A stretch of 64,000 nucleotides of DNA from CBFHWU01 sp965659665. GTDB taxonomy: Bacteria; Bacteroidota; Bacteroidia; Flavobacteriales; Flavobacteriaceae. The stretch is taken from NCBI GenBank assembly GCA_965659665.1, contig CBFHWU010000015.1, forward strand, positions 124,001 to 188,000, given 5' to 3'. The translations under genes were made by a program, and so were the position numbers. The notes under the pieces were generated by a model. That model was not told the DNA's origin and did no database searches. It was given only the letters and a program-made list of their open reading frames with translations. This document shows positions 44,598-52,867 of the stretch, piece by piece (positions within the stretch are counted from its first letter, which is position 1; every line of letters begins with the position of its first letter).

Positions 44598-46421
44598 TTA
44601 TTGAAAAGATTGTAATTCGATTAGTTTTTTATAAACTCCGTTTGCCTGTGTAAGTTCTTGGTGTTTTCCTTGTTCGGCGATTCTACCTTTTTGCATTACT
44701 ACAATTAAATCAGCATTTTGTATGGTAGATAGTCGGTGTGCAATAACTAAAGAAGTTCGGTTTTTCATCATATTAGTCAAGGCATTTTGGACCATTCGTT
44801 CAGACTCAGTGTCAAGAGCAGATGTTGCTTCATCAAGAATCATTATGGGAGGATTTTTAAGTACTGCTCTAGCGATTGATAAGCGTTGTTTTTGACCTCC
44901 AGAAAGTTTATTTCCCCCATCTCCAATAATCGTATCATATCCTTGGGGAAGTTCACTTATAAAATCATGAGCGTTAGCAATAGCTGCGGCATCGTATATT
45001 TCTTTATCTGAGGCATTTGGTTTAGCAAGCAATAAATTATTTTTTACTGAATCATGAAATAAGATAGATTCTTGCGTAACAATACCCATCAGAGAGCGAA
45101 GATCAGATTTACGAATCATTCTGATATCATTCCCATCAATTTTAATGGATCCTTTTTGAATATCATAAAATCGAGGGATAAGATTAGCGAGAGTAGTTTT
45201 TCCACTTCCAGATTGTCCAACTAGCGCAACAGTCTTTCCTTTTGGAATTTCCAAACTTATGTTGTCAATTACGCTGACCTCTTCATAGGCAAATGATATG
45301 TTTTGGAGAGATATGCGGTCATGAAAATATTTGACATTAAAGGCATTTTCTTTGTCTTGAATGGGGTTATTGGTTTCCAATATTTCAATGATTCTTTCTG
45401 CCGCAGCATTTCCTTTTTTAACACTGTAGGCGGCTTTGCTTATTCCTTTTGCTGGAGTCAATACTCCATAAGCCAATCCCATATAGGCTATAAATGAAGA
45501 AGGAGTCATTGTTTTTTCGACAAGCACCAAAGAGCCTCCATACCATAAAATAAATCCAATTACTCCCACACCCAAAAATTCACTTAATGGACTTGCTAGG
45601 TTTTGACGGTTCATCAAGCTATTAGAAAACCTGAAAAAGCGTTGAGTAATTTTTTGAAACCGTTTATGAAATATTTCTTCGGCTACAAAAGCCTTTATAA
45701 TTCGTAATCCACCCATAGTTTCCTCTACGTTTGCCAAAAGTTCACCGAGTTCACGCTGTACTTTATCGGATTTCGGTTTTAAGGATTTTCCAACTCTGGA
45801 AATTAAAAAACCAGCGATGGGAATAAAAACAAGTACAATTAAGGTGAGTTTAGGGCTAATAGCAAACATCATAAACAATGCAAAAATGATGGTCAAGGGT
45901 TCACGAAATATTAACTCTAGCATGGATAAAAAAGACTGTTGAACTTCTTGAACATCAGCTGTAATTCGAGAAATAATATCCCCTTTTTTGGTTTCTGAGT
46001 AGTGTGACAAAGGAAGATTAATAACTTTAGATTGCAAAGCATTACGTAAATCTTTTAAGACGCCATTACGCAAAAATGTGATAAAGAACAATGCTGCATA
46101 ATTGAAAATATTTTTCAAAAAAAAAGTAACTAGAACAGCACTAATTACCAATAAGAGTGCACGTTGAGGGTCTTCGCCTGCAAACAAAGTCACTTCGTAA
46201 TTCATACGTTCTGAAAAATATGTTTTAAGCTCAGTTATTCCTTTATATTGAGGTTTGACGTACAAAGATTTATTTTCGCCAAATAAAACTTCAAGCATTG
46301 GCATAAGTGCTAAAAAAGAAAGCGCATTAAAAAAAGCGTAAAGCATGTTAAAAAATACATTTCCGACAATGTATTTCCTGTAAGGAGTTGTGAAGTGAAG
46401 TATTTTAAAAAAATAGGTCAT
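44598..46421 (-). CDS. MsbA-like ABC exporter (fused permease-ATPase)
   Basis: A 607-residue half-transporter with six N-terminal membrane helices and a C-terminal ATPase: Walker A VGQSGSGKTTLANL near 395-408, signature LSGGQKQRLSIARAV, Walker B IMILDEATSALDTESE and the switch His in VIAHRLSTI. The family flips lipid A precursors, other lipids or drugs. It starts two bases after the pgm stop, so the two are co-transcribed, although a shared function is not evident. MsbA-like lipid export is the most likely role. Confidence 0.9.
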   Translation of the reverse strand: MTYFFKILHFTTPYRKYIVGNVFFNMLYAFFNALSFLALMPMLEVLFGENKSLYVKPQYKGITELKTYFSERMNYEVTLFAGEDPQRALLLVISAVLVTFFLKNIFNYAALFFITFLRNGVLKDLRNALQSKVINLPLSHYSETKKGDIISRITADVQEVQQSFLSMLELIFREPLTIIFALFMMFAISPKLTLIVLVFIPIAGFLISRVGKSLKPKSDKVQRELGELLANVEETMGGLRIIKAFVAEEIFHKRFQKITQRFFRFSNSLMNRQNLASPLSEFLGVGVIGFILWYGGSLVLVEKTMTPSSFIAYMGLAYGVLTPAKGISKAAYSVKKGNAAAERIIEILETNNPIQDKENAFNVKYFHDRISLQNISFAYEEVSVIDNISLEIPKGKTVALVGQSGSGKTTLANLIPRFYDIQKGSIKIDGNDIRMIRKSDLRSLMGIVTQESILFHDSVKNNLLLAKPNASDKEIYDAAAIANAHDFISELPQGYDTIIGDGGNKLSGGQKQRLSIARAVLKNPPIMILDEATSALDTESERMVQNALTNMMKNRTSLVIAHRLSTIQNADLIVVMQKGRIAEQGKHQELTQANGVYKKLIELQSFQ

Positions 46422-46423
46422 AA

Positions 46424-48121
46424 TTAAATGCCTAAATCACCAGCAATACGTTTTATTTTTGCTTCAAGTGATGGGCGTATTTCATGATATTCATCAGGGT
46501 TTTTTATTGTAGACTGAACACTAATATAAAACTTTATTTTTGGTTCTGTTCCACTGGGACGAATTGCCACACGTATACCGTGTTCTGTTTGAAAGATCAA
46601 AACATTTGCTTTAGGAAGATCAATAGGGTTTTTGATACCAGAAACCATATTTTTTGTTATCCCTGACTTATAGTCTTCAATTTTGGTAATGGTTTCCCCG
46701 TCAAGAGTTTGAGGAGGGTTTGATCTGAATTGAGCCATGATTTCTTGAATCTCTTCAGCTCCTTTTTTTCCTTTTTTAACAAATGAGGTTAATTGTTCAA
46801 GAAATAAACCATGAGCTATGTAGGCCTTCATCAATTGATCAAAAAATGAACTTCCGTTACTTTTAGCTTCTGATGCAATTTCGCAAGCTAAAAGGGAAGA
46901 GGTAACAGCATCTTTATCTCTCACAAAATTACCTACCATGAATCCAAAGCTTTCCTCTCCGCCACCAAGACAAATTTGGTTAGGAAAATCTTCAATCATT
47001 TTCGCAATCCACTTAAAGCCAGTCAGACCAAGTTTACATTCAACCCCATAATCTTGAGCAATATTTTGAATCATTGGGGTAGAAACAATGGTTGAACCTA
47101 CAAAATAAGATTGATTTGGGTTTCGTTTGGTTTTTTCTAAAATAAATCTTGTCATTACTGCCATTGTTTGATTGCCATTGAGTAAGATCAATTTACCTTT
47201 GTGGTTTCTCACTGCAATTCCCAAACGATCGGCATCGGGATCAGTGCCAATTACAATATCAGCGTTGATCTTTTCAGCAAGATCGAGTGCCATTTTTAAG
47301 GCTTCTGGTTCCTCGGGGTTGGGAGAGTTTACGGTTGGAAAATCCCCGTTTGGTTTGGCCTGTTCTTTAACGATATGTACATTCGTATATCCAGCTTGTT
47401 CTAAAACTTGTGGGATAGCTGTGATAGAGGTACCATGGAGTGAAGTAAAAACGATAGTTAAATCCTCTCTTTTTCCATTTCCAATTTTACCATATTTTAC
47501 AGATTCTTTTTGAAAGGCGAGATCAATTTCAGCGTCAATAGGATGAATTAAATCTTTATTTGGGGTAAATAAGATATCTTCGAATTGGAGGCGATTTATA
47601 ATTTCTACGATTTGATTGTCAATTGGGGGAACAATTTGTCCACCATCTTTCCAATATACTTTGTACCCATTATATTCTGGAGGATTATGGGAAGCAGTCA
47701 ATACGATGCCACAATGACAACCTAATTCACGAACAGCAAAAGAAACTTCAGGGGTGGCACGTAAAGAAGAAAACAAAAACACTTGGATTCCATTAGCTGA
47801 AAAAACTTCAGAAACAAGCTGAGCTAATGAGTCACTTTGATGGCGACAGTCATAGCCAATAACAACTTTTATTTTTTCTTCTGCAAAGGATTTTTTCAAA
47901 AACTCACAAATACCTTGGGTGTTTTTACCAAAGGTATATTTGTTGACACGATTTGTTCCTACACCCATTATACCACGCATACCACCTGTACCAAATTCTA
48001 AATCTCTGTAAAAAGCATCTTCTAATTCTTCAGGGTTTTTAAATAATTCTAAGACTTGCTGCTGTGTATTTTGATCAAAAGGGTGTTGTGTCCAAAGTTT
48101 GGCGCGGTTTGAGCTGTTCAT
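46424..48121 (-). CDS. Phosphoglucomutase / phosphomannomutase family protein
   Basis: A 565-residue alpha-D-phosphohexomutase. The N-terminal RGIMGVGTNRVNKYT leads to the active-site Ser in LTASHNPPEYNGYK, the magnesium loop is GTDPDADRLGIAV, the sugar-binding loop CLGGGEESFGFMVG, and the phosphate-binding C-terminal motif IRPSGTEPKIKFY. It interconverts hexose 1- and 6-phosphates for polysaccharide and cell-envelope precursors. A strong promoter precedes it. Confidence 0.94.
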   Translation of the reverse strand: MNSSNRAKLWTQHPFDQNTQQQVLELFKNPEELEDAFYRDLEFGTGGMRGIMGVGTNRVNKYTFGKNTQGICEFLKKSFAEEKIKVVIGYDCRHQSDSLAQLVSEVFSANGIQVFLFSSLRATPEVSFAVRELGCHCGIVLTASHNPPEYNGYKVYWKDGGQIVPPIDNQIVEIINRLQFEDILFTPNKDLIHPIDAEIDLAFQKESVKYGKIGNGKREDLTIVFTSLHGTSITAIPQVLEQAGYTNVHIVKEQAKPNGDFPTVNSPNPEEPEALKMALDLAEKINADIVIGTDPDADRLGIAVRNHKGKLILLNGNQTMAVMTRFILEKTKRNPNQSYFVGSTIVSTPMIQNIAQDYGVECKLGLTGFKWIAKMIEDFPNQICLGGGEESFGFMVGNFVRDKDAVTSSLLACEIASEAKSNGSSFFDQLMKAYIAHGLFLEQLTSFVKKGKKGAEEIQEIMAQFRSNPPQTLDGETITKIEDYKSGITKNMVSGIKNPIDLPKANVLIFQTEHGIRVAIRPSGTEPKIKFYISVQSTIKNPDEYHEIRPSLEAKIKRIAGDLGI

Positions 48122-48142
48122 TTATTTCAAATTAACTGAGCA

Positions 48143-48172
48143 CAAAACTACTAAATAATTTCAGCTTTTCAA
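48143..48172 (-). promoter_or_regulatory. Promoter of the pgm-exporter pair
   Basis: On the minus strand TTG (48172-48170), a 19-base spacer and TAGTTTTG (48150-48143) match both flavobacterial elements. The predicted leader to the ATG at 48121 is about 16-18 bases. Confidence 0.72.
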
Positions 48173-48177
48173 CTTTA

Positions 48178-49131
48178 CTAAATTGTTTGATCGATGCGGT
48201 ATCTAACTTTTGTTTTTCGGTTCCGAAGAATGATTTCTCCAAGAAATCCAGCTAAAAAAAATTGAGTTCCAATAATCATGGTAGTAAGTGAAATATAAAA
48301 CTCGGGGCGTTGTGTAATTAATCGACCTGAGTTGTCAAGATACAATTTGTCTATGCCCAGATAAACAGAAAAACAAAAACCAATTAAGAGCATAATAGTC
48401 CCTATCAATCCGAAAAAATACATAGGTCTTCTCCCGAATTTATGAATAAACCAAAGGGTGATAAGATCAAGAAAGCCCTTAATGAACCTTTCGGGACCAA
48501 ATTTCGAGTAGCCATATTTTCGGGCTTGGTGCTTGACAATTTTTTCACCAATTAATTTGTACCCACTTTGTTTGGCCAAAACAGGGATGTACCTATGCAT
48601 TTCACCATAAACTTCAATAGTTTTGATGACATTACGCCGATAGGCTTTTAACCCACAGTTGAAATCGTGTAGTGGAATTCCATAAATGGTACGTGCAGCT
48701 AAATTAAATATTTTAGAAGGGATATTTTTAAATAGCACAGAATCATAACGTTTCTTTTTCCATCCTGAAACTAAATCAAACCCTTCATATTTAATTTTAT
48801 TGTACAAGCCAGGAATTTCTTCAGGGTTATCTTGTAAGTCAGCATCCATGGTAATAACAATCTCACCCAAACTACGTTTAAATCCAGCATGGAGCGCTTG
48901 AGATTTTCCGTAGTTTCGGTGAAATCGTATTCCATGTACATTAGTATCTTTTAATGCAATTTTTTTAATTACTTCCCATGAGTTATCACGACTCCCATCA
49001 TCAATAAAGATAATTTCATAACTCAAATCTTGACCTTCCAATGTTTTAATGTTCCAATTATAGAGCTCTTCTAGTGAGTCAACTTCATCTAAAAAAGGAA
49101 TAATTATAGAAAGGTCAATAAGATGTTTCAA
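48178..49131 (-). CDS. DPM1/ArnC-like glycosyltransferase family 2, membrane-bound
   Basis: A 317-residue protein. The GT-A domain shows LSIIIPFLDEVDSLEELY, FIDDGSRDNSWEVI, RNYGKSQALHAGF and the DADLQDNPEEIP metal-binding motif; two hydrophobic segments near residues 230-255 and 270-300 anchor the C-terminus. Such enzymes transfer a sugar to undecaprenyl or dolichyl phosphate. It follows the DUF4199 gene by three bases, so the pair is an operon. The sugar and the final glycan are unknown. Confidence 0.9.
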   Translation of the reverse strand: MKHLIDLSIIIPFLDEVDSLEELYNWNIKTLEGQDLSYEIIFIDDGSRDNSWEVIKKIALKDTNVHGIRFHRNYGKSQALHAGFKRSLGEIVITMDADLQDNPEEIPGLYNKIKYEGFDLVSGWKKKRYDSVLFKNIPSKIFNLAARTIYGIPLHDFNCGLKAYRRNVIKTIEVYGEMHRYIPVLAKQSGYKLIGEKIVKHQARKYGYSKFGPERFIKGFLDLITLWFIHKFGRRPMYFFGLIGTIMLLIGFCFSVYLGIDKLYLDNSGRLITQRPEFYISLTTMIIGTQFFLAGFLGEIILRNRKTKVRYRIDQTI

Positions 49132-49134
49132 GGG

Positions 49135-49641
49135 TTATTTTTTCTTGGTGAACAAGCCAGTAATCAATCCAAATAAGAATCCAAAAAATATGGAAAATAT
49201 AAGAATGAATGGATAGGTTACCCAGAAAAAAGTACTTTGCATTTCTATTTGTTGACTAATTTGCTCTTCAGTAAATGTACCTGATTCTCGAAGTTTATTT
49301 TCAGCTACTTCACCAATTTTTTGAACAAAATCAGGTTCAATGATGTTGGCGAACAATGCGATGTAAAGGACAGAAATAATTCCCGTGATTAAGCCAATTG
49401 CGGCTCCAAGTTTATTAGATTCCCCAAGGCTTAAAAGTCCATCATTATTTTTTTTGAAATTCAGTATTGCCAAAACAATACAAACAAGCATAACAGCCAT
49501 TCCAAAGTAGTCTTTGACTATCGATTCTGAGTAAGTCATGTCCATAGCCCAAATCATTAAGCTAAAAGCTGCGCTGATGAGTCCAGCAATGGCTCCGTAT
49601 TTGTAGGCGATCGATTTAATTGTTACTGGTTTATTTTCCAT
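49135..49641 (-). CDS. DUF4199-type membrane protein
   Basis: A 168-residue protein with four predicted transmembrane helices (YGAIAGLISAAFSLMIWAMDM; FGMAVMLVCIVLAILNF; LGAAIGLITGIISVLYIALFANI; FFWVTYPFILIFSIFFGFLFGLITGLF) and a conserved YSESIVKDYFGMA-type loop. I recognise it as DUF4199, common in Bacteroidota next to DPM1-like glycosyltransferases; its role is unknown. The ATG at 49641 is chosen over the open frame to 49704, which would overlap the rpmE2 promoter. Confidence 0.85.
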   Translation of the reverse strand: MENKPVTIKSIAYKYGAIAGLISAAFSLMIWAMDMTYSESIVKDYFGMAVMLVCIVLAILNFKKNNDGLLSLGESNKLGAAIGLITGIISVLYIALFANIIEPDFVQKIGEVAENKLRESGTFTEEQISQQIEMQSTFFWVTYPFILIFSIFFGFLFGLITGLFTKKK

Positions 49642-49666
49642 AATTTTGTTATTTATTAATATGTTG

Positions 49667-49697
49667 TTGTAAATATATAGAAAAACGCCTAAATTTG
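49667..49697 (+). promoter_or_regulatory. Promoter of rpmE2
   Basis: TTG (49667-49669), a 20-base spacer and TAAATTTG (49690-49697) match the flavobacterial consensus. The ATG at 49725 leaves a leader of about 20 bases. It supports the start at 49725 over the upstream in-frame start at 49710. Confidence 0.72.
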
Positions 49698-49724
49698 CAT
49701 TCATTTTAAGTGATAATTATTATT

Positions 49725-49976
49725 ATGAAACAAGGAATTCATCCTGAAAACTATAGGCCAGTAGTGTTTAAAGATATGTCGAATGACGATGTATTTGTTA
49801 CTAAATCCACTGCTAATTCAAAAGAGACAATTGAGCTAGAAGGTGTTGAATATCCTTTAATTAAATTAGAGATTTCACGCACATCCCATCCATTCTACAC
49901 AGGTAAATCAAAACTTGTAGATACAGCAGGGCGCATAGATAAATTCAAAAACAAATACGCGAAATTCAAAAAATAA
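49725..49976 (+). CDS. rpmE2: 50S ribosomal protein L31, type B
   Basis: An 83-residue protein MKQGIHPENYRPVVFKDMS with RTSHPFYTGKSKLVDTAGRIDKF, the L31 signature. It lacks the cysteine pair of zinc-binding type A L31, so this is the zinc-independent type B. L31 bridges the subunits near the central protuberance. It is transcribed from its own promoter, ends in its own terminator, and precedes the alternative glmU, a neighbourhood I recall in Bacteroidota. Confidence 0.97.
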   Translation: MKQGIHPENYRPVVFKDMSNDDVFVTKSTANSKETIELEGVEYPLIKLEISRTSHPFYTGKSKLVDTAGRIDKFKNKYAKFKK

Positions 49977-49999
49977 ATTTCGTTCATCAAATTTGCAAC

Positions 50000-50025
50000 A
50001 ACCTCCTAGTTTGGAGGTTTTTTTA
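50000..50025 (+). terminator. Terminator after rpmE2
   Basis: A seven-base-pair stem AACCTCC / GGAGGTT (50000-50006 with 50013-50019) encloses a six-base loop, followed by five more T. The T run merges into the -7 element of the next gene at 50024-50031, an economical overlap. Confidence 0.85.
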
Positions 50026-50031
50026 TTTTTG
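50024..50031 (+). promoter_or_regulatory. -7 element of the alternative glmU gene
   Basis: TATTTTTG exactly matches TAnnTTTG and lies 24 bases before the ATG at 50056. It starts in the T run of the rpmE2 terminator, and no TTG lies at -33 spacing. The call rests on the exact match and position. Confidence 0.5.
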
Positions 50032-50055
50032 TACTTTCTTTAACAAACCAAGAAC

Positions 50056-51216
50056 ATGATTGTAAGACTATTTGATGGCCCCAATAGAAACGATCTACTA
50101 CCATTTGCTTATACACGTTGTGTAGCAGATATATTTATGGGTACTATGACTTTTCGTGATCGATGGAAAAAACAGTTAAACTTACCTTGTAGCGTTGAAA
50201 CAGAAGCATATTTAGCAGAAAGTGAAGTTGAAAAACCAGAACGCTGTATTTTAGCTTCTTGTTTGCCCTCATCATCTCTAATAAAAGCTATTCACCATTT
50301 GAAACCCCATCAAAAACTAATAAGTAACAATTTACTTCTTGCTTATCATGGTCATGTTCTTTCCTCGAGCAAGGAGCTTGATACTTACCAAAGTATAGAG
50401 TTTGAAGAAGCGTTTATTCATATTAGATATCCATGGGACATTTTTTCTCACAACGCCCGTCAAATCACCATAGATATTGAAACAAAGACTGAACCATTAT
50501 CCTTTTTATCATCAACCAACACCACCATTGGAGATTATGAAGTGTCAATAGCTCAGGGTGCCAACGTTGAGTATGTTCACTTAAATACTACTCAAGGACC
50601 CATTTATGTTGACAAAGAGGCCGAAGTGATGGAAGGCTCCTATTTACGAGGCCCCTTGTATATAGGTCCAGGAGTTGTCATAAAAATGGGAACTAAAGTT
50701 TATGGTGGCTGTTCGTTTGGTGCAAATGTAAAAGTTGGTGGGGAACTTAATAACGTTGTTTTTTTTGAAAATAGTAATAAAGGACATGAAGGATTTTTAG
50801 GTAATGCGGTAGTTGGATCATGGTGCAATATAGGCGCTGGAACTGATGCATCTAATCTCAAAAATGATTACGGATTGACCAAAGCTTGGAATTATCCACA
50901 ACAAAAATTCATACAAACAGGGCTTCAGTTTTGTGGTCTTTTAATGGGAGATCATTCCAAGTGTGCAATTCACACATCTTTTAATACCGCTACTATGGTA
51001 GGAGTAGGGGCCAATATTTTTGGATCTGGTTTTCCAAGAACATTTATTCCCAGTTTTTCTCGTGGGGGGTCACAAGGTTATGCCGAAAATCGTTTGGATA
51101 AGGTTATTCTTACTGCAAAAAAAGTCATGGCTCGAAGAGCAGTAGAGTTCACTATTCGCGATGAAGAAATTTTAAAAAATGTATTTCATTTGTCAGCGGA
51201 ATTTCGAAAGTTTTAG
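50056..51216 (+). CDS. Alternative GlmU-type sugar nucleotidyltransferase
   Basis: A 386-residue protein of the Bacteroidota-type alternative GlmU family. The N-terminal domain opens IVRLFDGPNRNDLLPFAYTR and lacks the usual LAAGxGTRM loop of nucleotidyltransferases; the C-terminal half is a left-handed beta-helix with hexapeptide repeats (GPLYIGPGVVIKMGTKVYGG; GNAVVGSWCNIGAGT). The family is thought to make UDP-GlcNAc or a related precursor for peptidoglycan and lipid A; activity has to be inferred. It overlaps the convergent gene by four bases. Confidence 0.85.
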   Translation: MIVRLFDGPNRNDLLPFAYTRCVADIFMGTMTFRDRWKKQLNLPCSVETEAYLAESEVEKPERCILASCLPSSSLIKAIHHLKPHQKLISNNLLLAYHGHVLSSSKELDTYQSIEFEEAFIHIRYPWDIFSHNARQITIDIETKTEPLSFLSSTNTTIGDYEVSIAQGANVEYVHLNTTQGPIYVDKEAEVMEGSYLRGPLYIGPGVVIKMGTKVYGGCSFGANVKVGGELNNVVFFENSNKGHEGFLGNAVVGSWCNIGAGTDASNLKNDYGLTKAWNYPQQKFIQTGLQFCGLLMGDHSKCAIHTSFNTATMVGVGANIFGSGFPRTFIPSFSRGGSQGYAENRLDKVILTAKKVMARRAVEFTIRDEEILKNVFHLSAEFRKF

Positions 51217-52823
51217 CGAGTGGATTTATATACTTTTTTTAAATTTAGCATATTCACTGGATTCATTGTCATATTTTTCACGTTGGGTTGTGTAAATCGT
51301 ATCGCTTGATCGTAATACATCGGAATAATGGGTGCTTCATCAATGATGATTTGATCTAGTTTCTGAAATAATGTATTTCTTTTTAACTCATTTTTTTCCT
51401 TTACCACTTCAAGATAAAGCGAATCAAACTCTTTGCTAGAAAAATGCATATAGTTTGGCCCAAAAGGAGTAAAATTTTTTGAATAAAATGGTAACATATA
51501 GTTTTCAGCATCGGGATAATCAGCTACCCAACTTGCTCTAAATAATTCTAACTTTCCTGAAGATTTTGCTTGCCGTAGTGCTGGTGGAGGAAGTACTTCA
51601 ATACTAATACTAATTCCAATTTCATAAAATGATTTTTGTAAAAATTCACAGATATCTACATAATTTGCATCTGTTGAAAGTCTAATGGTTGGTTTTAAAT
51701 TTCCGCTAATTTGTTTGTATTCCTCCACCAATGCCTTTGCTTTTTGTGGGTGATAGGAGTATCCAACCGAACCAATATGTTTATTTAAACCATTAGGAAT
51801 AAATCCGGAGTTTGCCGCATATCCCACATTATTTTTTATATAACGTATCATGGCTTCACGATCAAAGCCATAATTAAGTGCTTGTCGAATATTTTTAGAC
51901 TGTATTTCACTTGATTGCCCTCCCATATAAATTCCAATATATTCTGTATTTAGATAAGGACTTTTTGAGAGACGAATACTGTTGTGATATTTTTTTCTTA
52001 GCTCACCAGTTGTGGTTAATAATTCATCTTTATAGGATAGATCCAATGAGTTAAGGAGGTCTAACTTTCCTTGTAAAAACAATAAAAATTCACTTTGTTT
52101 ATCAGGCACAAATGTTATTGCAACAGATTCTAAGTAGGGGAGGCTATTACCTTGTTGATCTTGTTCGAAATAGTTTTTGTTTTTTCGGAGAACCAATTTT
52201 AAATTTTTTTCCCACCTTTTCATATAAAAGGGTCCCGTTCCAATGGGTTTTGAGCCAAATGAATTTGAGGGTTGATTGAAAGCCTCATGGGGGACTACAC
52301 TTAAATATTTCATGGACAAAATTCCTAAAAATGGGGAAAATGACTTTTTGAGATTAATAATCAATACACTATCATTTTTAGCATAATAATCCTTTACTTG
52401 ATCGAGTGTCCATCTTCCTGGTGAAGCTATTTGAGGGTTTTTAAGCCGATCAAAACTATACACAAAGTCTTGCGCTGTAACCCGACGTGTTTTTGTATCT
52501 CCAAAAATAGAGGACTCGTGAAAATAGACATCGTCTCTCATATAAAAAGTATAACGACTGCCATTTTTTGATTGCTCCCACCGATAAGCCAGATCAGGTT
52601 GAATTTGGAGAGAATCATCAAGACTAACCAAGCCATTAAATAGTTGATTCATGACCCAAATTCCTCTTAAATTTCGACCAAAGGCAGGATCAAGTGTTTC
52701 TATATTTTCATGACAGTTATAGCGAAATATTTGATCGTTATTAACTTCACTAACGGAATGACAAGATGATAGAAAAATCCCCAAAAAAATCGTTGAAATT
52801 AATACCGTTAGGTTCTGTAACAT
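51213..52823 (-). CDS. Peptide ABC transporter substrate-binding lipoprotein (SBP family 5)
   Basis: A 536-residue protein with signal MLQNLTVLISTIFLGIFLSSC, whose LSSC lipobox predicts a lipoprotein. The mature part is a family 5 solute-binding protein (ETLDPAFGRNLRGIWVMNQLFNGLV; PIGTGPFYMKRWE; IRQALNYGFDREAMI; ASWVADYPDAENYMLPFYS). Such proteins bind peptides or similar ligands. No permease or ATPase partner is in the window, so it may work with a distant transporter. It is divergent from mtaB with interleaved promoters. Confidence 0.9.
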   Translation of the reverse strand: MLQNLTVLISTIFLGIFLSSCHSVSEVNNDQIFRYNCHENIETLDPAFGRNLRGIWVMNQLFNGLVSLDDSLQIQPDLAYRWEQSKNGSRYTFYMRDDVYFHESSIFGDTKTRRVTAQDFVYSFDRLKNPQIASPGRWTLDQVKDYYAKNDSVLIINLKKSFSPFLGILSMKYLSVVPHEAFNQPSNSFGSKPIGTGPFYMKRWEKNLKLVLRKNKNYFEQDQQGNSLPYLESVAITFVPDKQSEFLLFLQGKLDLLNSLDLSYKDELLTTTGELRKKYHNSIRLSKSPYLNTEYIGIYMGGQSSEIQSKNIRQALNYGFDREAMIRYIKNNVGYAANSGFIPNGLNKHIGSVGYSYHPQKAKALVEEYKQISGNLKPTIRLSTDANYVDICEFLQKSFYEIGISISIEVLPPPALRQAKSSGKLELFRASWVADYPDAENYMLPFYSKNFTPFGPNYMHFSSKEFDSLYLEVVKEKNELKRNTLFQKLDQIIIDEAPIIPMYYDQAIRFTQPNVKNMTMNPVNMLNLKKVYKSTR

Positions 52824-52829
52824 GGTTTG

Positions 52830-52837
52830 TATATTTG
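52830..52837 (+). promoter_or_regulatory. -7 promoter element of mtaB
   Basis: TATATTTG exactly matches TAnnTTTG and lies 30 bases before the mtaB ATG at 52868. No TTG lies at the right distance, since upstream is the coding start of the divergent gene. It excludes the longer in-frame start at 52766. Confidence 0.6.
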
Positions 52838-52842
52838 CAAAG

Positions 52843-52850
52843 CAAAAATA
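52843..52850 (-). promoter_or_regulatory. -7 promoter element of the peptide-binding lipoprotein gene
   Basis: On the minus strand TATTTTTG exactly matches TAnnTTTG and ends 19 bases before the ATG at 52823. It lies only five bases from the opposing mtaB element at 52830-52837, so the two polymerases would compete for the same DNA. Confidence 0.6.
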
Positions 52851-52867
52851 TCATTTATTTACCACTC

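Noticed and set aside
50056..50180. Alternative GlmU as a degenerate or broken nucleotidyltransferase
   Set aside because: The missing LAAGxGTRM loop is a known trait of the Bacteroidota alternative GlmU family, and the rest of the protein is intact.
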